From positions 992,001-1,056,000 of the forward strand of contig CM000689.1 of the NCBI GenBank assembly GCA_000149225.2: 64,000 nt of DNA, written 5' to 3'. Each line of letters opens with the position of its first letter. Positions within the stretch are counted from its first letter, which is position 1. Under the pieces are notes generated by a model. That model saw only the letters and a program-made list of their open reading frames with translations, did no database searches and was not told the origin of the DNA. The position numbers and the translations under genes were made by a program. This DNA comes from Lachancea kluyveri NRRL Y-12651. Its lineage: Eukaryota; Ascomycota; Saccharomycetes; Saccharomycetales; Saccharomycetaceae. Below, in pieces: positions 40,161 through 52,700 of the stretch.

Positions 40161-41264
40161 TCATAAATTTTCTAAATAATGAACTTCACCATTTAGTTTC
40201 CTTAATCTTTCTGCTGCTTGCTCGGCAGTCAAGTCCCTTTGAGGCTCTCCTAACAATTCGAAGCCAACCAAAAACTTTCTAACCGTAGCAGATCTCAATA
40301 ATGGTGGGTAAAAGTGCATATGGAACCAGGAAACCTTGAGTTCCTCATCAGAAGCATTTAATGGGGCCTGGTGGATACCCATTGAGTAAGGGAAACTTGT
40401 TTCGAACAGATTATCGTATTTTATGGTTAAATTCTTTAAAATTGATGCTAAATCATCTCTTTGTTTTTCAGTAAAGTAGACAAGGGATGGAATGTGCGTC
40501 TTGGAAACCACAAGGGTTTCAAAAGGCCAAACTGCCCAATATGGAACCACGACCATAAATGAATCATTTTCCAAGACAATTCTGGATTTTTCCTCCTGTT
40601 CCAAGGCGACATAATCTGCAAGTAAATGTGTGACATGTTCTTTAGTATACTTGGTAAAAGACCTGAATTCTTGAGCGACTTCATTGGGAACGGTTTCTAG
40701 GCACCATGCTTGACCGTGGGGATGAAGGTTAGAGCAGCCCATAGCAGTACCTTTGTTTTCAAAGATTTGTAGATACTTGTATGGCTTTTTTTCATTTTTG
40801 GCCTGTGTTTGCAAACTTAAATACAACTCAGTCCAAGCTTCTACCACCTTGACGATATCTTTCTGAGGCATTTGAGGCAAGGTCAAGTTGTGTTTTGGAC
40901 TGAAACAAATCACAAAGCAATTACCTCTAACGGATTGAACTCTAAACAATCTCTTTTTCAGTTCAGTAGCATTCTTTGGCTGTTGGTATTCTGGTTGTTC
41001 TAATTTCACAGCTGGGTAGTCATTTGGGAAAACGTAAGTAGAAATATACTTGGGATTTTCACCACCAGTAGCTCTACCGTTTCCTGGACATAAATAACAC
41101 TTTGGATCATATTCTGGTGCATTTGGTTTGGTGGGGGTTTCCTGTTGGCCTAACCAAGGCCTCTTTGCTCTATGTGGCGACACCAGGACCCACGAATCGG
41201 TCAATGGGTTATATCTCCTATGAGAGTGGTCGTTAAAGTCGAAAGCTTCGTCTGAAGTGGTCAT
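40161..41264 (-). CDS. GAL7: Galactose-1-phosphate uridylyltransferase
   Basis: Gal7 exchanges galactose-1-phosphate and UDP-glucose to give UDP-galactose and glucose-1-phosphate, the second Leloir step. Start 41264 gives 367 residues beginning MTTSDEAFDF and matches S. cerevisiae Gal7 (366). The frame is open to 41312, but the extension is not conserved. The zinc motif CYLCPGN, the block SVRGNCFVICFSP and the catalytic NLHPHGQAWC (nucleophilic histidine) are intact. The C-terminal WFHMHFYPPLLRSATVRKF also matches. Its upstream region carries one perfect and two imperfect Gal4 sites. Confidence 0.97.
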   Translation of the reverse strand: MTTSDEAFDFNDHSHRRYNPLTDSWVLVSPHRAKRPWLGQQETPTKPNAPEYDPKCYLCPGNGRATGGENPKYISTYVFPNDYPAVKLEQPEYQQPKNATELKKRLFRVQSVRGNCFVICFSPKHNLTLPQMPQKDIVKVVEAWTELYLSLQTQAKNEKKPYKYLQIFENKGTAMGCSNLHPHGQAWCLETVPNEVAQEFRSFTKYTKEHVTHLLADYVALEQEEKSRIVLENDSFMVVVPYWAVWPFETLVVSKTHIPSLVYFTEKQRDDLASILKNLTIKYDNLFETSFPYSMGIHQAPLNASDEELKVSWFHMHFYPPLLRSATVRKFLVGFELLGEPQRDLTAEQAAERLRKLNGEVHYLENL

Positions 41265-41377
41265 TGGTTTTCGATTGATTGTTGCTAGTCTTATATATAG
41301 AAGATACAACAACTACTTGTGATCTATCTAGCATAGATTTTTATTCTATTTAAATATTCCATGGGATGCCCTGTCGT

Positions 41378-41460
41378 CGGACCACAGTGATGCGAGATCC
41401 CCCGCCACCGCACAGAGATTCGCTTCTCTTCATGCCCGTCCGCCGGACCACAGTTGCGCG
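41378..41460. promoter_or_regulatory. Two imperfect Gal4 sites in the GAL7 promoter
   Basis: CGG-N11-GCG occurs at 41378-41394 and again at 41444-41460. Both share the extended word CGGACCACAGT. Each differs from CGG-N11-CCG at one base of one half-site. They lie about 115 and 180 bp upstream of the GAL7 ATG, so they may be weak Gal4 sites. Confidence 0.5.
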
Positions 41461-41552
41461 ACAGTTGTCCGAAAGGGTTCACGGAATAAGAATAAACCCA
41501 TTGCTACTCAATTTTCCTATTGCGCAAAAAACGTGGAAGAACTCATTCCTGT

Positions 41553-41569
41553 CGGAAGAGATTATTCCG
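41553..41569. promoter_or_regulatory. Perfect Gal4 site upstream of GAL7
   Basis: CGG-N11-CCG with a T/A-rich centre lies about 290 bp upstream of the GAL7 ATG. It fits the full Gal4 consensus. No gene is seen between GAL10 (stop at 41898) and this promoter. Confidence 0.8.
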
Positions 41570-41897
41570 GATGGAGGGGGAACGAAAGAAAGCATGTGAG
41601 GATCTGATGACACTAAACAAGTATACCGCACTCCCCGAACCTCCTCTTGTTAAAGCAATTTTGTACCTAGTCCAAAAAGTGCTCATGCTTGATGTCAAAG
41701 GATGATTGTGGGAAAACAAATTGATACATGGGAAACAGTACCACACCGTTGAGTACAAAATCGTCGAACTCGAGTCTTAAAAGAATAAAATGTATCAAAA
41801 ACTATGTGCACTAAATAAATTTTTAATATGTAGTTGTAATGGCCACAAAAATAGTCATAAGCTATTCAGAAAGGGGAAAAAGGAAAAAACACCAAGC

Positions 41898-43973
<2,076 letters not shown>

Positions 43974-44104
43974 TTATGTGTTTTTTGTAAGTTTGTCTGT
44001 TTTCTTAACAAAGATCAAGAGTGGATAGCACAGAGAACCAACACTTGAGCCTAGTCCCTTGGGCTTTTTTATATATGCTTGTTTAATTACGAACCTCATC
44101 CTCT

Positions 44105-44121
44105 CGGTGCACAGTCTACCG
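44105..44121. promoter_or_regulatory. Gal4 site 1, GAL10-GAL1 intergenic
   Basis: A perfect CGG-N11-CCG lies about 150 bp from the GAL10 ATG. Confidence 0.85.
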
Positions 44122-44151
44122 AAAATATCTTTTACTAACAAGAGATGTAGG

Positions 44152-44177
44152 TGCGCGGGGTCACAGTGCCCCGCGCA
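44152..44177. promoter_or_regulatory. GC-rich inverted repeat, possible third Gal4 site
   Basis: Nine-base arms TGCGCGGGG and CCCCGCGCA flank an 8-bp centre. Two overlapping near-Gal4 sites (CGG-N11-CCC and GGG-N11-CCG) are embedded in it. It lies between the two perfect Gal4 sites. Confidence 0.55.
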
Positions 44178-44190
44178 TATTGGCCCCACA

Positions 44191-44207
44191 CGGACTAGAG
44201 CACTCCG
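44191..44207. promoter_or_regulatory. Gal4 site 2, GAL10-GAL1 intergenic
   Basis: A perfect CGG-N11-CCG lies about 90 bp upstream of the GAL1 TATA box (TATATAA near 44294). Confidence 0.85.
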
Positions 44208-44369
44208 ACGTGGATTAACATTGGTAGAGAACAAATCACGAATTTCAGCAACAGATGCCAATAATGTAGATTCCACATAACAAAAAGAAAAACGTATATA
44301 AGGCAGTTGTTTGCTCGAGTAAGTTTTACAATGATTCTTTCCAATGAACTAACAACATCGTATTTGTCC

Positions 44370-45857
44370 ATGTCTGTCCCAGTATTCAAAAAAAAAGATC
44401 AATTACCACAGGTATTGTCTGGTGGAATTCCGGCCATAATCCGCGACTTCGCCAACACCTATAATTTAGAACCCGACTTCATCACTCGTTCCCCAGGGAG
44501 AGTTAACTTAATCGGTGAGCATATTGACTATGTTAACTTTTCCGTCTTGCCAATGGCTATCGACGTCGACGTTCTTGTTGCTGTCAAGGTTTTAGAAGAA
44601 CAGGACAACCCTTCCATCACTTTAACCAATGCCGACCCTAAGTTCGCACAGAGAAAATTTGACTTGCCATTGGACGGTTCTTTTATCTCTATTGACCCAT
44701 CCGTGTCTGACTGGTCTAACTATTTCAAATGTGGCTTGCTAGTTGCTCAGGAGTATTTAAAGGAAACTTTCCCCGACAAGTTCGAAACCAATCCTCCTGT
44801 TGGCTTGCAAGTCTTTGTCAGAGGTAATGTGCCAACTGGTGGTGGTTTATCATCTTCTGCTGCTTTCATTTGTGCGGTGGCATTGGCTGTTATTAGAGCA
44901 AACACTGCAGCCGATTACAAGGTCTCAAAGCAAGATTTGACACGCATTACTGTATCTGCCGAGCATCATGTTGGTGTGAACAATGGTGGTATGGACCAAG
45001 CTGCCTCTGTTTGCGGCGAGGTCGACCACGCTTTGTATGTAGAATTCAAGCCACAATTGAAGGCCACGCCTTTTAAGTTTCCTCGCCTAAACCGCGAAAT
45101 ACAATTTGTTATTGCCAACACACTAGTTGTGTCGAACAAGTATGAGACTGCACCAACCAACTATAATTTGAGAGTTGTTGAGGTAACTGTCGCTGCAAAT
45201 GTTCTTGCTGCCAACTATGGTGTCGCCTTGCAACAAGATGGTAACCTTGGTAGAGGCACTTTGAGAGGATTCATGGATGCTTATTACGCTAAATACCATG
45301 GCGTTGTCGAACCTTGGAATGGTGATGTCGAAAGCGGTATTGAAAGGTTGACAAAGATGCTGGAACTAATCGAAGAAACACTAACTCAGAAACAAGGCTA
45401 CACTGTAGAACAGGCCTCTGAGGCAACTTGTTGCTCTCGCGAAGAATTTGCCAGATATTACTTAACTAACTTCCCTGTGAGATTTCAAGTATTAAAGCTA
45501 TACCAAAGAGCTAAACACGTGTACTCCGAATCTTTGAGAGTCTTGGGAGCTCTAAAACTAATGACTAAAGACACTTTTACAACTGATGAAGAATTTTTCC
45601 AATCATTCGGTTCCCTAATGAATGCATCTCAGGCCAGCTGCGATAAGCTGTATGAGTGCTCATGTGCAGAAACTGACTCTTTGTGCACCATAGCCAGAGC
45701 CAATGGCTCATATGGTTCAAGGTTGACTGGCGCTGGATGGGGTGGATGTACGGTTCATTTGGTGCCAGGAGATAAAAGTGGCTGCTGTCAAGAATGCGTT
45801 AGTGGAACAATATTACAGGAAGAAGTTTCCAGAAATTACACCAGAAGCCCTAGATGA
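44370..45857 (+). CDS. GAL1: Galactokinase, reading frame shifted near the 3' end
   Basis: Gal1 phosphorylates galactose with ATP. GHMP-kinase motifs [26 protein letters not shown] and [17 protein letters not shown] are intact. The full SSSAA (missing in the Gal3 sensor) indicates catalysis; in species without GAL3 the same protein also serves as sensor. An in-frame ATG at 44331 is only about 35 bp from the TATA box, so 44370 (MSVPVF, like Gal3 MNTNVPIF) is preferred. After VPGDKSG (about 45782) the frame reads a non-family tail to a stop at 45857. The conserved Gal1 end AVKNAL to VSKPALGSCIYEL lies in the +1 frame to 45909. A one-base insertion explains this; no known yeast frameshift signal is visible. 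It may be a real defect or a sequence error. Confidence 0.93.
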   Translation: MSVPVFKKKDQLPQVLSGGIPAIIRDFANTYNLEPDFITRSPGRVNLIGEHIDYVNFSVLPMAIDVDVLVAVKVLEEQDNPSITLTNADPKFAQRKFDLPLDGSFISIDPSVSDWSNYFKCGLLVAQEYLKETFPDKFETNPPVGLQVFVRGNVPTGGGLSSSAAFICAVALAVIRANTAADYKVSKQDLTRITVSAEHHVGVNNGGMDQAASVCGEVDHALYVEFKPQLKATPFKFPRLNREIQFVIANTLVVSNKYETAPTNYNLRVVEVTVAANVLAANYGVALQQDGNLGRGTLRGFMDAYYAKYHGVVEPWNGDVESGIERLTKMLELIEETLTQKQGYTVEQASEATCCSREEFARYYLTNFPVRFQVLKLYQRAKHVYSESLRVLGALKLMTKDTFTTDEEFFQSFGSLMNASQASCDKLYECSCAETDSLCTIARANGSYGSRLTGAGWGGCTVHLVPGDKSGCCQECVSGTILQEEVSRNYTRSPR

Positions 45858-45909
45858 AGCCATTATCGTTTCCAAGCCTGCACTAGGTAGCTGTATTTAC
45901 GAATTGTGA

Positions 45910-46295
45910 AAAAATGCTCTATTTCCAGCACCGATTGTTATGATTTTTATAATGACCTAAATAACGACGCCCATATTAAACAGAATTTCTCTACAAATTT
46001 CAATAAGAGAATGAAAAAAAAATGGTAAACTTTCATGGCTAACAAAGCTCTAAAGACAATAATTTAACTCATAAAGCAATTATAAACTTCTACACCGATA
46101 AGTGCTGAAAATAAGATTAGACATGATTTTTAATAGTGATTGATAGCAGTTCGTTTCTTGATATGTTTACAAACGCAATTGATACAAAGTACAAAAATGT
46201 AAAGAAAAGCAATAAATTAATTAAATAACCAAAATAGAAATATCAAAAGAGGAGAATGAAGTAGCATGTTTTTTTCCTTTTAAACGTCACATGAA
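45910..46295. other. Spacer between the convergent GAL1 and FUR4 3' ends
   Basis: This AT-rich stretch presumably contains both terminators. No gene or repeat is seen. Confidence 0.6.
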
Positions 46296-48104
46296 CTATT
46301 CGCCCAACACACTCAGTTCATCGTCGTACAAGTCCTCTTTCTTCATCATTTCGAGCCACTCTTCCTCGAAATCTTCAACCTCAATCCACTTTTCATACCA
46401 GCCCCTCGTCTTCAAACAATTCTTGACAGGTGTACCTTCAACCGGGAAAAAGTAGCAAAGAATCAAGTACAATGAAAAGCTGATCAGGTAACCGACCCAG
46501 TAATTTAGGTAGTATAGGTAAGTAGCACCCTTGGGTACAGTAATAGTGTCAGAAACATTACCAACAAAACCAGTCATGTTGGGTAGAATACTACCCAAAT
46601 AAGCACACAGGGCTCTCCAGTTAATACCGAATCTGTTCCCGTACATGTAGTAGGAACCCTTCTTAACGGAATACAAGTGCGATAATTTAATGTAGCCTCT
46701 TCTAACGACAAAATAATCAGCACAGACAATGCCTGCAATACTCGATAGGAAAACAGCATATGCACTTAGAGCACTGGTAAACTTGTTTGAGGACGCCATT
46801 AAATTCCAGGGACAAATACACAGTGCCAATACGGCGCAAATGACACCACCACGCCTAATGTTAATGAACTTTGGCAATAGTGCAGTCATATCTGTACCAG
46901 CAGATAGGGAGTTTGCACTAATATTGGTACCTAGTTGTGCCAGCGTGAAAACAAAGGAAATCAAAAAAACACCAGCCCTGGTGCCTTTAGTGTAATCCGT
47001 TTCCAGAAATCTAGCAAGAACATCTAATGGAGACCAATAGTTAACACCATACAATTCATAACCAGCAGCGGTTACAAGAATACCAATCAGAGAGGTGATA
47101 GCGAATAATATTGGGATGGAGAAAAGCTGAGACCATAGAGAGGAATTTGGAGAAACTGAGAACCTAGAGAAATCTGGTGCGTTAACAATCAATGTTGCAA
47201 AGTTAGCTAAACATGCCATGATGGATCTAATGAAAGCCCAAGAAAACTCAGAACCATGGATTTCGTAGTCGTTCAAGGTACCTAATGCGATCTTACCGTG
47301 TGATTTTTTTAATGCCCAGATCAAGAAACCGAAGGCGGCAAAAGGAACCAATGCAGCCTTGACAGTGAACAAATGTCTAATCTGATGAGGTGGAACTAGA
47401 AGCGCTGGTATACTGATTACCCAAAAGATGAAAAAGCACATAAACTCATAGGTTGTGGCATTTGGAGAGGAAATACCGTCATGAAAACGATCCTGCAAAT
47501 TTTTACCAAAGATACTCTTTAACATTAGTGAAACAGGGGTCATTGCAATCCAACTCTGAACGGCATACCAGACGATAGCCATGACCACACGGTTGATGAT
47601 AGGCCATAGCGAAAAGAAGATACCGAAGGAAGCTCTAGCAGAAATAGGGAAGGAAATGTGATAGTTGGCACCCATTCTAGAGGCCAAAGTGACAAAAACA
47701 CCAACAAAACTGTAGCCAATCCAAACCGTTAACCAACATTGCCACCAGTTGAGTCCCAGCTGCAACCCAGTTGCAGCGACTTGCCAAGTATTGATGTTAA
47801 AACAGTCTGCAACCCAAAAGTACAAGAAGTTGAACCAAGACCAACATCTCCTCTCCTCTTCAACAGGCTTCAAATCTGGATTGTACAAGAAGGATTCCGC
47901 AAGTGACACTTCTGTGCTTGCTTTATCGACAACGATGTATTCATAGTAAATTTTAGACCAAAAAGATTTGTACTCGGGCTCTATCGACGTGCTAGACGAT
48001 TCATAAACTTTAGAATCGATCTTGATTTGGTCCTTCTCCAAGTCACGCTTGTTAACTGCCTTTGAAGAAGTGTTACTAAAATACTCTGCTAGTTCCATTG
48101 ACAT
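46296..48104 (-). CDS. FUR4: Uracil permease, NCS1 family
   Basis: Fur4 imports uracil with protons at the plasma membrane. The 602-residue product (633 in S. cerevisiae) has about twelve membrane segments. Family blocks include WSWFNFLYFWVADCFNINTWQVAATGLQLG, ISFPISARASFGIFFSLWPIINRVVMAIVWY, NATTYEFMCFFIFW, NAPDFSRFS and LGTNISANSLSAGTDMTALLP. These resemble Fur4 more than Dal4 or Fui1. Lysines near the start (KDQIKIDSK) may serve ubiquitin-dependent endocytosis. The GAL1-FUR4 neighbourhood is conserved with S. cerevisiae, but there FUR4 lies on the other strand. The promoter has a cluster of GATAAG sites. Confidence 0.95.
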   Translation of the reverse strand: MSMELAEYFSNTSSKAVNKRDLEKDQIKIDSKVYESSSTSIEPEYKSFWSKIYYEYIVVDKASTEVSLAESFLYNPDLKPVEEERRCWSWFNFLYFWVADCFNINTWQVAATGLQLGLNWWQCWLTVWIGYSFVGVFVTLASRMGANYHISFPISARASFGIFFSLWPIINRVVMAIVWYAVQSWIAMTPVSLMLKSIFGKNLQDRFHDGISSPNATTYEFMCFFIFWVISIPALLVPPHQIRHLFTVKAALVPFAAFGFLIWALKKSHGKIALGTLNDYEIHGSEFSWAFIRSIMACLANFATLIVNAPDFSRFSVSPNSSLWSQLFSIPILFAITSLIGILVTAAGYELYGVNYWSPLDVLARFLETDYTKGTRAGVFLISFVFTLAQLGTNISANSLSAGTDMTALLPKFINIRRGGVICAVLALCICPWNLMASSNKFTSALSAYAVFLSSIAGIVCADYFVVRRGYIKLSHLYSVKKGSYYMYGNRFGINWRALCAYLGSILPNMTGFVGNVSDTITVPKGATYLYYLNYWVGYLISFSLYLILCYFFPVEGTPVKNCLKTRGWYEKWIEVEDFEEEWLEMMKKEDLYDDELSVLGE

Positions 48105-48220
48105 GGCTTGCTGAATTGATGCTTGTATTGTTGGACAACTGCTCGGGATTGATAGAATAGAGTAATTTCATTGTTTATATACACGTTCTTCTCGATAAAT
48201 CCTGTATTAGTTCAGTCTTG

Positions 48221-48328
48221 GATAAGCATTATCAAGGTCAGTCGATAAGTATCAGTTATGTCTCTTCTGTCATCTGATAAGTGATACTGACAGTTTCTTT
48301 GTTCAAATGCGATCTACGAATAGATAAG
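48221..48328. promoter_or_regulatory. GATA-factor site cluster upstream of FUR4
   Basis: GATAAG occurs at 48221, 48244, 48276 and 48323, with additional GATAA/TTATC words between them, about 115-225 bp before the FUR4 ATG. Clusters of this kind bind Gln3, Gat1 and Dal80 in nitrogen-regulated yeast permease genes. Nitrogen control is inferred. Confidence 0.6.
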
Positions 48329-48329
48329 A

Positions 48330-49793
48330 AATCGCAGGAAAAAACTTTCCGACCCCAAGAAAAAGGCCAACGGGACCCTCAAATTAAGAATAACCACATT
48401 TTTTTTTTCAACCGTGCGAGCTTTCTGGCCCGAAACGGAGCTTAAAACATATGATCAAGAGATTTGCAGTAAATTCAATAGGTATTCGCTGGGGTGGCTG
48501 GGATTCATCGTGCAAGCTTCTTACAAGATCCATTATTCGTTACCAATAACCTATCTAAGGAAATTTCCTAGTGTTCTTCTCTGTTGAATCTTGTTGAACG
48601 AAGGGTCGCACCACCTGTGACCAAGAGGACAACTTTGAGAAGCAATTTGCTATCAGCACTTTAGAAAGAATACATGTCAGATTTTTGATCACTTCTCTAG
48701 TCCGATGTCTGTCCCTTTCTCTGCTAGCAGAATTATTATTCCCGGGACTCGTTCCCATAATAATTTCATAAGCGTCACTAAAATCTTGCCAGTAGGTCTA
48801 TAATTCTTCGTATAGGTAGACTTGCGATATTCATGTGGATGTTGTTTCTCGACGCAAGTAGTTCGTAGAGTATTTTACTGTATCGGTTTCCGGTAAAGAT
48901 AAACCTCTTGAGGTCTACCATAGATGTCTGTGCACTTTCAGCTTGAGTGATGGCTGTGTTTGTTCAAAGTGTTTCGTCCGTCGGTCAATCGTACGAAGGA
49001 AATACAAAGATCACAAAGTATATCGATACGTAAAATAGAACAAGCTTGAAGGAAATAGAACTGCTTGGGCCCTTATGGAGGTTAAAGCTCTAAGCACTAT
49101 AAGGTAAACGTTTATACACTGGCGGTTTCAACGTGTACATATAGGTTATACGCGACCAGATTACTTCTCTGTGCCCGTTAAGCTCTTACCGCACATCCTG
49201 ACGATATGTGCGAGAGAGAACCAGAGGTCAAGGTTGAATGTGTGCATAACAAGGCTGATCTGCTTTTCTGTAAAAGACATATAAATAATTCCACTACTGA
49301 GCTCAACTGTCAAGTACTAGGCGCTGAGTAGTGGCAGCTCTGTTCACTTAATCTCGAATCATCACAAAAAATAAAGTATTTCCTACTAGACCCCTAAAAG
49401 ATACATATTTTAATTTCGCAAAGACGACATAAAATTTTTCTGAGTATTTTCCCAGATATCAGATGACCATTGCTGAAGTAGAAGCCATCGCTCCTGCTAG
49501 ACGTCTTATGCTGGTCAATGAATTTCAAGCGTGCATACGCGGGCTATCGTATAGGTAAATAAAAAATGGCCGTTGGAGATATGCGGTTTGAATATTTAGA
49601 ATTTTGCTTTCATTTTGCAACCAAAAAAGCTTTCAGATTTCGAAGCATCCTATTGTTATCTCGAGCTCCGCAAACGTTTCCTCGGACTTCTAGCAGGGGT
49701 AAAGAGGACATCGGCCATAGACCCTTCCCAAACAGTTATTAAAATTTTTCAAGTGTTGTATATAAGGTACATTATGTACAAGACTGTTATTAA
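48330..49793. other. Intergenic region between the FUR4 promoter and the SNQ2 3' end
   Basis: About 1.45 kb without a gene I can support. It has TATA-like words near 49279 and a 31-codon frame at 49463-49558, but no recognisable protein or tRNA. It may be a gene that has decayed. Confidence 0.5.
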
Positions 49794-52700
49794 TTATTCC
49801 TTTTTAACCTTGCTCATAAAGGCCCTTGTCAGTTTAGAGTCTTTCAAAGATATTTTCCTCACATGGAATAGGTAGTACAATATAATCATTGCTGCCAGGT
49901 TGAAGATGATGTATACCCAGAAAAAGCCAAAGTTTCTCCACATGTAACTGTAACTACTACCAATTCTCTTTAAATATTCATCACCGACTTTGTAAGTACA
50001 GTATGCACATTTTTCAGTAGCATCAGGATTCTTGACATAACCAGACGCAAACTTGAGGAATGGTTCCATGTACTCACCGCAGGTTTTGCCCGTTGGTGGA
50101 TCTAGGTATGAATATTCTTTGGCCTTGCAAATGACCTTCTTATCATGCAGCATTATGCCGATTAAGTTTTGAGTGAAGTAAGTGTATGGCGAAACCTTCC
50201 ACATAAATGTCCAGAACCCTGGCATTAAACTAGATGGCTGAACAATCCCACAGAAGGAAATTAAGAATGATAGGAACAGACCAAGAATAACATTAGCCGA
50301 CGGTAGGTTTGGAGACATGTATAACACCGCTAGGCCCAGGCCTACAAAGTATAGTTGGAACATGATACAGTAATCGAGGAAAAAGACGCCCGATTTAGAA
50401 GCTGCAAAGTCGGTTCTCAAGGGGAAATAGAAAGAGACGAAAAAAACTGTGGAAAAGAATAAATGGTATGGTAGTTCAGTTAAGTACTGTGTCAATAACA
50501 GAAAAGACCAGTGAAACATATTAGACTTGGACTCTCTCACTTCGAATAACTCTCTCGAAGCTAATGCACGAGCCTGAATTTGATTCATGGCTGGGGCAGA
50601 TAGCACAATTGCCATGAAGGCAGCAAACATCGCATTCTGCAGACCGGTAAAACTAGAGCCAACGTTGTAGAAAGTAAAACCAATGAACAAACCACCCACT
50701 AAAAACAACATCATCTTTGACATGATATAGTTAACGTCTCTCCAAAACATTACGGACGATCTCTGCCAGACATATCTAAATTGATAGAAATAAGAGGTGG
50801 CATACTTGCTGGGCGAGGACTTTCCGTCATCTGCCGGATCACGCTTTCCGAAAAGCTCTTTGATGTAAGCTTCAACTTGTGTGTTTGTTTCTTGGAATTC
50901 TGGAGATGCCTTCCATTTGAGATGCCAATCTTCTTTAACCGAGGCTGTAGCACCGGCACCAATAGATTCTAGGATGTACTCAGCAGGGTTTTCACTATCT
51001 TCACATTGCCTTGCTCCATTCCTTTCAAAATAGTCTAATAAAACTCTAGAATGCTCGCCGATTGGACCAAAGTAAACTGTTTGTCCACCCTTCTTTAGCA
51101 GCAATAATCTGTCAAATTGTTCGAACAACGTAGCAGAAGGTTGATGAATTGTACACAAAATGGATTGACCCGCTTGAGCAAGTTTTTTCAAAAGCTGTAC
51201 AATGGCCCAAGATGCCTGGGAATCCAAACCAGAGGTAGGTTCGTCTAAAAATAACAACAAGTTAGGCTTAGCAGCTAGTTCTACACCAATGGACAGTTTC
51301 TTCCTCTGTTCAACATTCAAACCGTAGCCAACATCACCAACCAAAGCGTCAGCATACTCTTGCATACCCAATATTTCAATAAGCTTCTCCACATATGACA
51401 TTTTTTCGCTGTCAGGGATAGATTCGGGTCTGCGCATTCTGGCGGAAAATTGCAAAGATTCTCTGACGGTCATTTCCTTAATATGTATATCTTGCTGTTG
51501 AACATAACCCGTACGTCTTTCGAAACTTGCATCAATTGGACTACCATTGACTAACATGTCACCAGTGATGATACCTACATTCCTCTGAGCTAACGTATTC
51601 AACAGAGTAGTCTTACCAGCACCAGATTCACCCATCAAAGCAGTAAGTGTACCTGGGGCACAGTAACCGCTAATGTTGTCCAACAGTTGACGCTGTCCAC
51701 CTTTGAATGGGATAGTGTAGCAGACATCTTTCCAAAGGAAGACACCTTCGCTTTGCAACCCTTCGAAAACGGCAGTTTCCGTAGAAGAACCCCCAGAGCT
51801 TACTTTTTTTGCGTCTGCGATAGTCAATTCATTGTCGGAGCTTTCCTCATCAGTAGGTGATGGTCTATTTCTCGTACCCTTTTTAAAAAGCAAAGCGTCT
51901 CCACCGCCTTTGATAGGCCTTTTAAATTCTGTAACAAGACATTTGACAGTTAAGTAGAAACAAAGAAAGGCAAACATGATACCCAAGTTTCTCCAAACAT
52001 GAGAGTATTTGTATTCATACTGTAACTTCAAATAGTCGTCACCAAGAACCCATGACTGACCTTCCTTAGAACCGATAAATGCACATACCTGGTTGTCGGA
52101 ACTCACGTTTTGATAACCAGGACCACTTGGAACCAAAGTGTTACCACAGTCCATTTTTCTGTTGTGAAATTCGGCACTCAACATACTTTCAAAAGTGTAT
52201 CTGATGGGCAAAATGTAAGCAATCCATTTAAACCATGGGTGCATAGAAGGCAATTGGATCATATATGTAGAATATAGCGAAATTGCCATCATAAGAATAC
52301 CAGAAATGGAATTTGCCTGGGAAATACTATCCGAGATAGCGGTAACCATTTCAAACAATGCGGTAATAGACTCGGAGCAAATTGTTAGGAACAGGTAGAC
52401 TATAAAGAATCTACCTGCCTCTCTAGTCAAACCAGACAAAAAGTACAAGATGATCAAAAAACAGGTTAAGCCCACCATTCTAAATGGGAAGGCAGAGATG
52501 GTGCTGGCTAAGGCTTCAGCAGATGGATGGTACAATGAATAAGTTTTATGCTTTTGTAGAATTGGTCTGTCTTCAAAACTAATATTGGCCAACCCCATCA
52601 AAGAGTAGTATAAAACCGAGAAGTACAATACACCACTTCTAGAAAATGCACCCGACGTACTAGAAGGTGTACTGTAAAACAAAGAGCCAGTAACCAAAGA

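Noticed and set aside
44331-44369. Upstream in-frame ATG of GAL1
   Set aside because: Only about 35 bp from the TATA box, probably upstream of the transcription start, and not matched by Gal1/Gal3 N-termini.
49463-49558. 31-codon plus-strand frame with a TATA-like word upstream
   Set aside because: No family resemblance and no extension through a plausible intron.
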